Positions 54,401 through 64,000 of a stretch of DNA of 64,000 bases are shown in pieces. The notes beneath the pieces were generated by a model. That model was given only the letters and a program-made list of their open reading frames with translations, searched no databases and was not told where the DNA came from. Positions within the stretch are counted from its first letter, which is position 1. Every line of letters starts with the position of its first letter. The stretch is from Tomocerus qinae (lineage: Eukaryota > Arthropoda > Collembola > Entomobryomorpha > Tomoceridae), in assembly GCA_020055645.1 (NCBI GenBank), contig CM034547.1, positions 70,342,884 to 70,406,883 of the forward strand. The letters run 5' to 3'. A program made the translations under genes and the position numbers.

Positions 54401-56617
54401 TGTTAAGCATCTTTGGGTTTAATAAAAGTTCGTGTCCGGAATTATAATGAGAGTGAAGTTAGTCCGACTCTCTCAAAGTCACAGAAAGACTTTGTTACCA
54501 ATTTTTCCCAGAGAGAAATCCTACACTTTCATCTCCCGCCTAATCATTTTTCTTAAATAGAATATTTCCCAAAAATGAACATAGTATTAATTAGAATTCT
54601 TTGCAGGTTTATCTTTGATTTGTCTTGAATAATAAGGCCTTGGTTGTGGCGTCATTGTGTTCTGCGGAATGAAATTTTCCTTCTTAAAGCCGCGTCTATT
54701 GTAACTGCGAGTGTGTCTGTCAGGACGTTAGTGAACTTTCTCCACGCTCTTCATATTTCAAAAGAGTTTCGTTTCTGTTCATTGAGATTGTAAATTCTGT
54801 ATAAAGAACGGTTCGTATATATCACATTGAATAGTTAGTAAAGAATGGAGTGTATTGTTTTCAAAAGTTTAAGGGAATTATGTAGACACAAGTGGAAGAA
54901 AAAGAGAAGAAAGTAACCCGGAAAAAAGAAAGTCACGTGAGGGTGAAGAAAGTCAGAGAAAGTTTCTTTAGTACAAAGTAAGTAAGAGGTTGGCTTTCTT
55001 CATCTGTTGTCCTACCTATTCATATTTCAGGGCTGCAGAAAATCTAGAGCTTACTTTACTTAACCCCGCAAGTTCTTATTTTTGGCTTGCTTACTTCATT
55101 GTCAGATTTTTCAGTTCGATTTCCTAGAAATGCGAGGCAATGGCAGTAATGGAAATATCTTGTAACGTAGTACAGCGGATAAACATTTTCACCATGCCCA
55201 ACCATCTTTTCTCTAGAGTTTTCTCCTCTTTATTATATTCTCTCCACTGCTCCTGTTTGTAACACATTTCATCAGATATTATGAGACTTGTTTATAACGT
55301 CGAGAGTCCTGCAAACTTTTCCCTCGTAAAGCTCCTCTGCTATTAGCTTATTCCCTAACAAACTGCCAAGGTTATAATATAACACAAAGCATTAATAACT
55401 CGTGCTCTGTCGAAACAGTATTACGCAATAAATATTATATTATAGAGCCTGCATTCGCTTATAGCTCATTTGAATGTGAAAGTGATAGGCCCTCTTACAA
55501 TAAACAAAAGTCGTGAATAGGTACTTTTTCGGTGTCTGAGAGTGAGTGTATAGTTAACACACGAAGTGCTTTGTGCGCATTTTAATTAGTAAATGTAAAG
55601 TGGGAAGTGCTAATGGGGATGTTTATGTGTAGATAACAACGAGCAGTAGCGAAATAGTGTTTACATGGTGTACGTCCATGTCGCTGTTAGCGGAAGATAT
55701 TTATTTATAGTACTCCAGAACAGTATGGCATTTATAGAGTGAGTAGGTATTACTACAAGCACGGCATTGTAATGGCGGGTTATATAATATGTAAGTAGAT
55801 GTCTGTTTAGTCCGTTATTATTATGACGTTGTGAAGGAACGCGTCTCTATCTTTAATAATAAGTTTTTATGGAGAGCAATAAAATATTTTATGGGAGACA
55901 TGAGAATCGTGAGTTGCAATGCTCGGGACTGTAAACTCTAATATAGCTGCAGATTAAATGAACTTTCCAATTTCTTGTGGAATTTACGACAGCAGGTGCT
56001 CTTTTCTTGATCGTCAGTCACATAGCTCTCAGTCTGCACACTCCATTCTATGATCATATGATATCCATTAGTATTTTCCTTTAGCTTCTGCTTATCTCTG
56101 TACCGGCAATTTAAAAGGCAAAGGATCGGCATCTCAATTTTCCAGAGTAATAAGCGTGCATTGCATAAGCAAAACGCAGGTCACGTACTATAACAGACAT
56201 ACGTGTACACACACTCAGCCAGCAGACACCTCCGAATGGGCTGTGTGAGTAGCGCTATGGAGAAACAGCCCATGTGACTCAAAAAGTGCATGTCTAACTG
56301 GTTTTCATTAAAATGCGAATGAATGAATAATGAGAAAAATGGAATATAAATTTTGTGCGAGCCTCTCTGACTCAACTAAATCATTTCGAGCGTTTTTCTG
56401 CAAGCCACTCGGCACTTTGCTCCTTCCCCTCTAATTTTTCATACTCACATCTCATGTGACTGTGTCTGCCTGCGTGTGTAGGGTTCATCTATAATAATAG
56501 TATACCTATATGGATAGGGAGGTATATCATATTTGACGGCTATAGCACTGCTGAAATTTACTTATGCGAATTAAGTTGACTTTTAACCAAGCTGTGCATT
56601 TTTTGGCATTGTTTCAG
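39499..56617 (+). other. Intron 2 of the hnRNP C/RALY-like gene
   Basis: A 17,119-bp intron by the flanking exons. I find no other exon, transposase or RNA gene in it. Small items are an AG microsatellite at 49834-49850 and a GC-rich patch at 46583-46618 that stands out from its AT-rich surroundings. Many short open frames occur on both strands, none with recognisable domains. Confidence 0.65.
49834..49850. repeat. AG dinucleotide microsatellite
   Basis: Eight to nine AG repeats, followed by a purine-rich tail. Confidence 0.9.
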
Positions 56618-56696
56618 ATGTCAACATGGTGGCGGAGCCAAAGGCTCACCAAACTGGAAGGAAGAGACAGAACATTGCCAAAACTGGAAATGACTG
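56618..56696 (+). CDS. RALY/HNRNPC-like: hnRNP C/RALY-like RNA-binding protein, third coding exon
   Basis: A 79-bp exon follows TTGTTTCAG and ends GACTG then GTAAGT. Joined in phase to the exon ending at 39498, it reads DVNMVAEPKAHQTGRKRQN, which matches the DINLAAEPK that ends the RRM of human hnRNP C and then enters a basic segment. In its own local frame from an upstream ATG it reads differently, so only the phase predicted by the previous exon gives the family sequence; this is strong support for the gene model. It leaves phase 2, so at least one more exon must lie beyond the window or be hidden in the third intron. The C-terminal acidic part of the protein is not seen. Confidence 0.93.
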
Positions 56697-58123
56697 GTAA
56701 GTCAACTCAACTTTGTCTGATTTACTACTGCGAAATAGTTCTTTCTTTTATAGTTTATGTACCAATAGGAGCATGTCATAGCGGACACCTACTGACTATC
56801 CTTTCTATAACCGACCTTTTATTTATCTACTTACTTACATCAGCTAAAACTCAACTTTAACTTTACTGAGCTGAATCTCCTTCCTCCAATCTCACTTTCT
56901 GCAAATTCATACAAATAGTCTTCTCCTAAATTGACAGTCGCATTTACATTAAACGACTAAAGGCTATTATCTCCGTCTTATGGGCGACGTGACACACTCC
57001 TTTTAAATTGTCGACTCAACTCCGTACTCAGAACATTGCATTTATTTTTCTTTATTATGTAGAAAGTTTCGCGCACTTTTATTTATCTCCCCTACACACT
57101 ACAATGAATTTCGGTATGCACTTGCAAAAGTCGACTATCATGAAATAAACGAATATTATAATGCAACTGTGAATTAGATTTCATTTTAGATATAAAAGCA
57201 TACAAAGGAGCTGTCTTTTTAGTTAGACACAAAACAGGGAGATTTCATTTCATGTACAGAAAGCGTACAGATCTTTTATTTTTTGTCATAACCATTAGTG
57301 CATCCTTTACACAAAGAAGAACAGAAACTTAAACCAAGATTTGTAATACACAAAACAGGGTTTTCAATATAGCAATGGGAACTGGTGTAAAGTTAATCTC
57401 TATTGATTTCTTCATCAGTGTTCCCTGGAAGAACAAATGGTTTTTATTTAGTGGGGTTAACAGGCGCAGCAACAATGCAGACATTTTACATGTTTTTCTG
57501 TGCAGTAATCCCCCTCACTGAAATGAATACTGCTGAAAGAGCGCTCTACGAAGTAAGAAAGCAGTTTAGTTGACGAGATTAACTCGTAAGCAGAAACAAT
57601 CCTATTAGGCGCTGCCACTCTGTGCATTTCATTTGACTCTGTGTAAAAATACAGCTCATTGTTAAACAATCATTCTAATTTCAGCACTCTTTTTGCAGAG
57701 TCCTAGTAAAACTCCGTTTTCCTACTCGAAATGTCTCACCGTTGAAATCTCTTTTGCTCTTTTCCTTAATCTCTTTGTTTATTTTATGGCTGACTGCAGA
57801 AAGAGTGAGGCTACGAGGAGCCCATTTATATTCTTTTGTTTTGACAACTTTTTATTACAGCGTCTACTCATTTTCACTCCTGAGTGAGAGGAATCTTCAT
57901 TTGCTAGATTTAAAAGAGCAATTTACATTTACGCTATTACTATCCTGACTATGTGGCAGTGTCGAGCATCCAGCCAGCTCCCTGACGCTTACGTATAAAT
58001 AGTAATCTTCTTACGGAATCAAGAATAGTACCGCTCTCTTAACAGCAGACGGATATTTATTTATAAAATTCCCGAAACATTTCTTTACTTTACCCACAGT
58101 TTATCAATCTCACTTAGCCCCTC
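56697..58123 (+). other. Intron 3 of the hnRNP C/RALY-like gene, before the P element
   Basis: No exon or element is recognisable. The intron is open to the right because no further exon of the host gene is seen before the window ends. Confidence 0.55.
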
Positions 58124-58228
58124 CGCTTACGTGAAAGTTAGCTAACTAATGTTTAAAACTTGTTCTCTCACATATGCGCCTGCTCTAATATCCGTTATGG
58201 TGGCGCTGTTGTTATTTTCTTTCCAAAT
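58124..58228 (+). repeat. Left terminal inverted repeat of the P element
   Basis: The outer 25 bp (CCGCTTACGTGAAAGTTAGC then TAACT) match the right end inverted with one mismatch and include the perfect 12-bp palindrome AGTTAGCTAACT. After a diverged stretch, the inner block TGGTGGCGCTGTTGTTATTT and CTTTCCAAAT again pairs with the right end. Confidence 0.88.
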
Positions 58229-58300
58229 CCACACAGCTTTAAGGCTATAGCCACTTAATTCCATACTTAATTAAATACGAATAGCGACAGAGATGGTCAT

Positions 58301-58326
58301 TTTATTTAACAATTCTGGTTTTTATT
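58301..58326 (-). terminator. Candidate poly(A) signals of the transposase gene
   Basis: Two minus-strand AATAAA hexamers (58301-58306 and 58321-58326) lie 11 to 36 bases after the stop codon at 58337-58339, between the gene and the left terminal repeat. Confidence 0.5.
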
Positions 58327-58336
58327 TCTCACAATG

Positions 58337-59105
58337 CTACGAAGAAAATAATTTAGATTGCTTTCGTAGAGATTTTGTTGCCTTACCATGTCCAAGAGTG
58401 TTTCTAAAAGATCGACAAAAAAAGTTAAATCGCATAACAATGTAATCTGGTATAATTTGGCAAATCAAAGAAAAACAATGACCTTCTTTCCCGCATCCAA
58501 TATTAACTTCTTTCAGGGAACCAATGTGATTGATTACATCGAAAAATACGTCACCGTAATATTGCTTTTCTTTAAGTAGACGTGACAGAGAAGGTTCTAT
58601 ATTATACTTTAAAAGCTCAAAAAATCCCTGCGATGTACATGTCAAATGCCCAAAATTTCTATTGGTAAGCAAAACGTCCTTACGCTTTAAGGGTTCATTA
58701 CTCTTTAAAGACTCTATGCATGCCACACAAGTAAGTTTTTTACTCCAACGATGAGCCATGTAACCAGCTAATTGATAAACAATGTTGTCTTCAGTATCAA
58801 CACTTATGCTGTCTGCTTTCATTAAGATTTTGACTGCCATCATGAAGAAGCATAAGTTTTTCAAAAAGTATTTCTGCAATGGTTTGCTTTTGGGTTGCCT
58901 TCTTTTTATCTAGTACCGTTTTTCCCTTACGAAGCGACTCCTTAAATGATAACAAAACGTTTTCTTCTCCTGATGACCGCACATTTCCTCGGACGATTCT
59001 CTTACATGGTGAATAAAAGCTTAACAAGCGATACAGCTTTAAAAATGTATCTACAGTTGGGTGGTCTTCTCTTCCTCCGGCTGCTCGAATAAGTCCAAAA
59101 AACTT
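58337..59105 (-). pseudogene. Transposase exon 9, with frameshift, to the stop codon
   Basis: Opens with FFGLIRAAGGREDHPTVDTF, the normal continuation of the NQDxLE motif. Near 58800-58870 the open frame ends and the homologous text resumes one base out of register (DNIVYQLAGYMAHR, LTCVACIESL). It then runs to a stop at 58337-58339. A length of 769 bp is one base too many. Homopolymer runs in the overlap (TTTTT, AAAAA) are likely sites of the slip. Confidence 0.85.
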
Positions 59106-59173
59106 CTACAAAATACATTTTATTAAAATTTAAATCTTGTATAATCACGTCATTTCTATGAAACAAAAAATAC

Positions 59174-59392
59174 CTCCAAACAATCTTGATTAAGTTTAGC
59201 CATCAGTACATAAGAATAATTGAATTCTTTTTTCAAAAACCTAATGATGTCAATCGTCGACTGCAGAGTTACTCTTAAAGACTGCATTGTATCAATACTG
59301 GCAAATGTATTGATATTTCTATCGTGTTTTGTTCTAGATTCAATATCAACATTTTCTTCCTTGTTGATTTCTTCAAGAAAGTCTTGCACTAT
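59174..59392 (-). CDS. Transposase exon 8: NQDxLE motif
   Basis: 73 codons, phase 0 on both sides. It ends YVLMAKLNQDCLE, the conserved NQDxLE motif whose glutamate is the last catalytic acid of P transposases. The donor follows immediately after the glutamate codon. Confidence 0.92.
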
Positions 59393-59464
59393 CTATAAAT
59401 TGAATAAATATTATTCAGCATTCTAAAATTTGCAACAAAAAACGTTTTAAAATTAGGCGTCTAC

Positions 59465-59638
59465 TTTTAATTGTTTATTTCCCAGAACTTTGCAATCGCT
59501 TTCAGTCCTTGTGTTAAGGCAATCAAAAAGATTGTTCAAACCCAGCGTAAAATCTTCTGTCGATTGCGAATCCAAGAAATCTGGGTGGTTTAGCTCCCTT
59601 AAGGTTGACATTCCTGTTGCTACAGTCTTGCTCAGAAG
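59465..59638 (-). CDS. Transposase exon 7
   Basis: 58 codons starting LLSKTVATGM, the continuation of the A-Q-V-L-S-x-S-V-A motif of the family, and ending after LFDCLNTR. The donor AAAA then GTAGAC is weaker than the others. Confidence 0.82.
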
Positions 59639-59695
59639 CTAAGCATAAAATAAATATTTTACAAGTAAATAAATTAGAATTAGAAATTTTCATAC

Positions 59696-59848
59696 CTGAG
59701 TGCACAGTGATACAACCATTTTTTCAAAGTTATTTGGAGCTATGTGTGATAGTCTCAGTTTTGGACATAAGCGTAAACCATCGACCCGTGTATCTTCTTC
59801 ACGATAAAGTTTTTCGTAAAACGAATAGTCGATTGTCCTGCCCTTGAA
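59696..59848 (-). CDS. Transposase exon 6
   Basis: 51 codons, phase 0 on both sides. The family pattern GLRLCPKLRLSHIAPNNFEK followed by M.VSLCTQ is intact; it belongs to the region inserted in the RNase H fold that handles GTP in Drosophila P transposase. Confidence 0.88.
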
Positions 59849-59936
59849 CTATTCAAATGAAAAAATCATAGTTTCAAAATTAACTTATGTTACACTGTGA
59901 TTCTATAATAACTGAATATCAGTTAAGTATACTTAC

Positions 59937-60041
59937 CAAAAGTAATCTATGCTTCATAAAAAAGTTGCGAATGCATTTAAAGATGTGAGGTACATCACTA
60001 GTAAAATAGATGAATCTTGATTCACTAAACGGATTTATAAT
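59937..60041 (-). CDS. Transposase exon 5: DVPHxxK motif
   Basis: 35 codons between TTTATGCAG and GTAAGT. It carries SDVPHIFKCIRNFF, the strongly conserved DxPHLxKxxRN segment of P-element transposases. Confidence 0.92.
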
Positions 60042-60126
60042 CTGCATAAAATGACAGAAAGTCGTGTTGAGGAGACGTTTCCACTGATATTTTATTTATA
60101 AAATATAGCAATACTAATATGTATAC

Positions 60127-60324
60127 CTTGTTTTTTATGGCACCACGTTTTCCTGAGATTCCTAATCCTTTCCAAAAGCTTTTATTAGGTTTTGCTCCGT
60201 CACAAATAACGGAAAGTACTTCAGCACCGCATTTCTCTAGCTTTAAAATTGCTTCTAAAATAATTTTTTGTAAAACGGTTCCTTTGGCAGCCCCTTTAGT
60301 TGCAAAGGCTGCTATTGGCTGGGT
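60127..60324 (-). CDS. Transposase exon 4: catalytic core
   Basis: 66 codons, in phase on both sides. It contains QPIAAFATKGAAKG and VICDGAKPN. The CDGA aspartate is the likely second catalytic acid by comparison with P transposase. Splice sites are TTTGCAG and AAG then GTATAC. Confidence 0.9.
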
Positions 60325-60403
60325 CTGCAAATGTTGTTTCATTGCAATTAGTATAATAACTAAACATTATGAAATTGATTATGTACATTGTGGTTTTTTA
60401 TAC

Positions 60404-60798
60404 CCAATCTCCGTTCATCGGCCTATAAAGTAAAACAAGGGCGTGATCAGCTAATTGCCCTCTTTCTTTGTCATTTAACAGCTCATCGTTGTAATCTGCA
60501 TAGTCGATGAATCCATCAAACTTCAATTTCGTTTTATTGAAATCAATGCTTTCCCTCAACTGAATTTCGTCGAAAATTAAACATCCTTGTCTGTCGCGTC
60601 TTAATTTGTTCTTCATTTCTCTTTCGATTGCTTGAAAACTGAGTGTTGAATCCAAATTCACTTGGGATGCCTTGTATTAATTTTGATAACGTATTACGAT
60701 GAGGGAGAGGCAGTAATTTTGATTCTCTTAAGTGGCTGTAGGCTGCAGGGGACTTGATCCTTAACAACAGGCACTCCAGTAGCCAATCAGCAGTGTAT
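60404..60798 (-). pseudogene. Transposase exon 3, with frameshift
   Basis: Begins YTADWLLECLLL and carries KSPAAYSHLRE and LPLPHRNTL, then after a one-base shift near 60645-60670 continues as LSFQAIEREMK, CLIFDEIQLRE and ADHALVLLYRP. The FDE motif supplies the first catalytic acid of P transposases. Its length, 395 bp, is one base over what the phases on both sides need. Confidence 0.85.
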
Positions 60799-60858
60799 CT
60801 AAAAATGAATACATATTTACATTTTGGAATAAGGAACTGGAAATGTAACTTTCTCATA

Positions 60859-61431
60859 GGGCACGTAGGCTGAATTTAGGCAGCGGTACCTCGTTGCCGG
60901 TGTTGCCGGTACACATTGTTGCCAAATAACTTTATTACCGGCGACACCGGCAACACATTCCACATACCCATCTGATTGCCTTTATCACTTAATATGTTGT
61001 ATAATATAATATAATTAATTAATATAGATCTAGCCGTCCATATAATGCGGATATAGCAAACATGGAACATAACATAAATGAAATAAACAAATTCGACAGT
61101 TATCATTTAATCAATAAAAATTATTAGGTTATGTTCGTTATAATTCAAATCCGGTAGAATGTCAATTTTCCCCAGATCCCCTCCTTATTTGTTTAATTCA
61201 TTTAGGTTAGGTTTATTATATCCGCATTATATGGACGGCTAGATCTATATTAATTTATTATGTATGATACAACCATATTAATAAGTGATAAAGGCAATCA
61301 GATGGGATGTGGAATTTGTTGCCGGTGTTGCCGGTGTTGTCGGTAAAAAAGTTATTTGGCAACAATGTGTACCGGCAACACCGGCAACACCGGCAACGAG
61401 GTACCGCTGCCTAAATTCAGCCGGGCACGTA
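60859..61431. repeat. 9-bp target site duplication of the nested MITE
   Basis: GGGCACGTA at 60859-60867 and again at 61423-61431, directly abutting both ends of the 555-bp element. Confidence 0.93.
60868..61422. mobile_element. 555-bp inverted-repeat MITE nested in the P element
   Basis: The ends GGCTGAATTTAGGCAGCGG and their inverse are identical, and the inverted repeats extend inward about 230 bp on each side with small gaps. The element sits in intron 2 of the transposase, which would have been 294 bp without it. It has no coding capacity. Long terminal repeats with a 9-bp target duplication suggest a Mutator-type MITE. Near each end is a run of TGTTGCCGG units, with different copy numbers in the two arms. 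Confidence 0.92.
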
Positions 61432-61656
61432 TTGTGGACAGACACCAGCAATATAAATATTGTTATTACTAGTGTAAATGGTATTGTAGTGGTTCATTAT
61501 AGACACAACATAGCTGTAGAAATTATGAATATAGTATGAATACTATCGAGTTGAATTATAGAAAACTTTTCTTAAGAATAAAATAGCGTTATATTATGGG
61601 CAGACATAATTTCTGTAATAATGTCGTAATAGTAAAATAAATTAATATAAAATTAC

Positions 61657-62219
61657 CTCATCCCTTTGGCAGACTTGCTTTGTGCTAATTTGACTGCATG
61701 GTACATTGTCATTTTTAATTCTTTCGAGACATTTAACTTGTTCAGTTGTTTTAACAACGAAGAACGATTAATATCTTTTAGAGAATTTTCTAACGTTTTG
61801 ATTTTAGTCTTCATTTTATCTAATTTTTTATAAAGTCCTGTGGTTCTTCTTTTGAAACACTTTAGTTTTGCAGCCATTTGTTTTTTCAGATCCACTTGTT
61901 TTTGTGACTTGCTTTTTATCATGTTTGATTTTCGAAGTAAACAGTTACTTAACATTCTACACGGTTTACAAATATTCATATCCGCAATAATTTTTTCGCA
62001 CGTTATGGAAAACCATTTCTTGTTCACCAATTTTCCAGTACAGTGGCTGTTCACGTTTTCATACCCACTTACCCCTTTACAAAAATGGCTGTTTAGGACT
62101 TTCTCAAAAACAGTTGTTACGAATTCCTTAGTTGTCAATTCTTCCGGTTTGTCGTTACAGAAATATCCAGTAACATCTTCCTCTTCAAAGTAAACTTTAA
62201 CGTTATCTTGACTAGTTAT
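61657..62219 (-). CDS. Transposase exon 2: linker and coiled coil
   Basis: 563 bp, entered at TTTTAG and left at AG then GTAATT in phase 2. The second half is a lysine- and leucine-rich heptad-like region (LYKKLDKMKTKIKTLENSLK), likely the dimerising coiled coil that follows the THAP domain in this family. The first half has several cysteines and no known motif. Confidence 0.85.
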
Positions 62220-62383
62220 CTAAAATCCAAATTAAATTGCAATACATACTTTTCTGCAAATTGTATTTCTTGCACATTTGGAATTACTTAATATTTTGAT
62301 AACACTACATTAATTTCTCGATTGAAGCAGAGTGATTAAATAAATACTCAATTAGAAATGTCTGAATGAGTGATAAAACTTAC

Positions 62384-62965
62384 CAGTAAACATTTTTCAA
62401 TCTTACAGCAGTCGTTAATCGTTATTTTAAATAATTGAAATGCAATGTCATTGTTCATATTTTGAGTGGCTGTCCAGTCAGGGTATTCAGCACAAATCGA
62501 TTGCAGGTCACATAAAGTTAATTTTGGGTTCAAATCGACATTATTATTGAATTGAACTGTTTCACTTTCCATATTGCAACTTAATTTAGGTTTTTTCTTT
62601 GGTACCGTAGTAATTGTTGCCCGAATAGCCGGTAATTTTCTTTTCGGAGGAGAATTCAGTTGCCTGTAAGACGGGAGTCCTTGAAAAACTGTTGGAATCG
62701 TGCCCTTTTCAAGTTTCCAGTTCTTTCTAGGTAGTTCCACATATTGACCTTTGATTGTAAAAGTGTCGACTTTAACTATTTTAGCTTGACTAAAATGTTT
62801 TTCACAAACAGTATGGTTCTTGTTTAATGGATTAAATATGGTGTCACTGCGAATTTTTTTGAAAATTGTTACCCAATTTTCAGCTACACTTTTGTCCGGC
62901 CTAAAAGATCTGGCCACACTACCACTGTAGCCACTTTTACAACCTGGCACAAAACAGGGTGACAT
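62384..62965 (-). CDS. Transposase exon 1: THAP DNA-binding domain
   Basis: 194 codons from ATG. The zinc-binding residues are C4, C9, C54 and H57 (C-x4-C and C-x2-H), with the conserved W31 and, after the finger, the PTVF motif of THAP domains. A lysine-rich stretch with KKKPK follows and may be a nuclear localisation signal. It ends CTG then GTAAGT in phase 0. THAP domains of P transposases bind sites near the element's ends. Confidence 0.93.
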
Positions 62966-63024
62966 TTCATAATCTTTTGCAAAAAAAATTCAACAGAATG
63001 TAAAATTCTATGTACGTAGTTAAT

Positions 63025-63141
63025 ATTTGGAAAGAAAACGTTAGTAGCGCTACCACAGCGGACGTTTGAGTAGGAGCATGATGCTTGGAACATAAAAATG
63101 CCGCGGGAAACCAATCAGTTAGCTAACTTTCACGTTAGCGG
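63025..63141 (-). repeat. Right terminal inverted repeat of the P element
   Basis: Mirror of 58124-58228: outer AGTTAGCTAACTTTCACG with TTAGCGG, and inner ATTTGGAAAG with AGCGCTACCACAGCGGA. It lies just upstream of the transposase start codon and so probably overlaps the promoter. Confidence 0.88.
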
Positions 63142-64000
63142 GCCAAGTTACATTGATGAACTGTGCTTTACCTATTTAAAACCTACAGCAGCAAAATGGT
63201 ATTCATAGTTCACAGACCAAGTATTAATCACAATAATTAGTATTATATTGAAATAGAATTATTCTAAAAATGGTCGCAAACTCAAAAATTATCTTTTCGT
63301 TTCCAAATGCTAAAATTATATTAAATGTAAATTTTTGTAGCCAACACATCAATTTTTAAAGTAAATAGAAAATTCTATGAGTGTCAAACTTTAAAAAGTA
63401 TCTAATTAAAAATATATGACAGAACTGTATGATTTGAATGAGTACGTACTTAACTTAAAAATGACAATGTTTGGGTAATAGGAAATGTCCGAATAAATAT
63501 TTTGACATACGTATCCGTGCACTGATTATTAGTGATAGTGCTCGTTGACTGGTCTGGTATTTTGTTTTTATTGGATCTCCACATTTGAGGGCTTACTGTT
63601 TATTTATAGGGAGAAAAGGATCATGTGTCACAATAGTCATTTACCATCTTTCAACTCCTCGTTCATATACATCATAATATTATTACCCTCTTAACACACA
63701 CACCCATCTATGTCTAGCCCTTTCCAGCTCCATGAGTAATTACTATTAAGATGGAAGCAAGCTCTCTGTATATTTTTATTTACTTATACGTACTACAACT
63801 TTGTATGTATCTCATTTGGGTTAAGTAGATTCCATTTAAGCTACACTTAACAGACACATTATGCCATCCACTTATGTTAGATTGTATTTTATTTCAAAAG
63901 CTTTTCTTGCCCATTTGAGACGATGCATTGCTTCCTTTTTCATGTTCAATCCTCTTATTATAATTACTAATGTTTACATTCTGCTAACAACGTTTATCCT
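63142..64000 (+). other. Right flank, intron 3 of the host gene
   Basis: Sequence outside the P element. No exon of the host gene or other feature is recognisable before the window ends. Confidence 0.5.

Larger units (their letters stand above)
58337..62965 (-). pseudogene. P-element/THAP9-type transposase, nine exons, two frameshifts
   Basis: Nine exons can be joined with GT-AG introns: 62965-62384, 62219-61657, 60798-60404, 60324-60127, 60041-59937, 59848-59696, 59638-59465, 59392-59174 and 59105-58337. Together they predict about 1,050 residues, longer than Drosophila P transposase (751) or human THAP9 (903). Order: THAP zinc finger, basic coiled coil, helix-turn-helix-like segment, RNase H-like catalytic core with acidic motifs FDEI, CDGA and NQDCLE, then the C-terminal domain with the QLAGY and C-x2-C region. 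All splice phases agree except in exons 3 and 9, each one base too long, with the reading frame visibly switching inside each. No internal stop occurs otherwise. The gene therefore looks recently inactivated, unless both shifts are sequencing errors. An enzyme of this family cuts and joins the element's own terminal repeats in the nucleus. Confidence 0.88.
58124..63141 (-). mobile_element. THAP/P-element transposon, nearly full length
   Basis: A 5-kb element bounded by inverted repeats of 105 bp (left) and 117 bp (right). It holds one transposase gene of the P-element/THAP9 family on the minus strand, antisense to the host gene in whose third intron it lies. The order is right terminal repeat, THAP exon, coiled-coil exon, catalytic exons, poly(A) signal, left terminal repeat, so the element is structurally complete. 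I do not find the 8-bp target duplication expected for P elements: the 8 bases outside the ends are TAGCCCCT and GCCAAGTT. A second transposon (60868-61422) is nested inside it. Confidence 0.92.

Overview
The window reads as nuclear DNA of an animal, most likely an arthropod. It is AT-rich, its genes are split by GT-AG introns, and it carries a THAP-type P element, a LINE tail and several non-autonomous DNA elements. There are no bacterial-style operons. I cannot name the species from the sequence.

Host gene. Almost everything from about 12.8 kb to the right edge lies inside one plus-strand gene of the hnRNP C/RALY RNA-binding family. Three coding exons are visible: 12803-12944 (start codon, first half of the RRM), 39391-39498 (second half of the RRM with RNP1) and 56618-56696 (end of the RRM and a basic segment). 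They join in phase across introns of 26,446 bp and 17,119 bp. A third intron starts at 56697 and runs out of the window. The rest of the protein is not visible.

Mobile DNA. Intron 1 holds a 3,131-bp foldback element (25108-28238). It is flanked by a 9-bp target duplication, has terminal inverted repeats of about 340 bp, and continues inward into two opposed arrays of about 30-bp tandem repeats around an 800-bp core. Intron 1 also holds the 5'-truncated tail of a LINE (30232-30979), three copies of one dispersed repeat family (one copy is at 5.5 kb, upstream of the gene), and a 143-bp imperfect hairpin (34368-34510). Intron 3 holds a 5-kb THAP/P-element transposon (58124-63141) in antisense, whose nine-exon transposase is readable end to end apart from two single-base frameshifts. 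A 555-bp inverted-repeat element with its own 9-bp target duplication (60868-61422) sits inside intron 2 of that transposase, so it is nested and younger than the P element.

The first 12 kb and the long intron stretches contain no gene I can support. The most interesting object is the foldback element: its two arms share old outer repeat units, but each has amplified a different inner unit.
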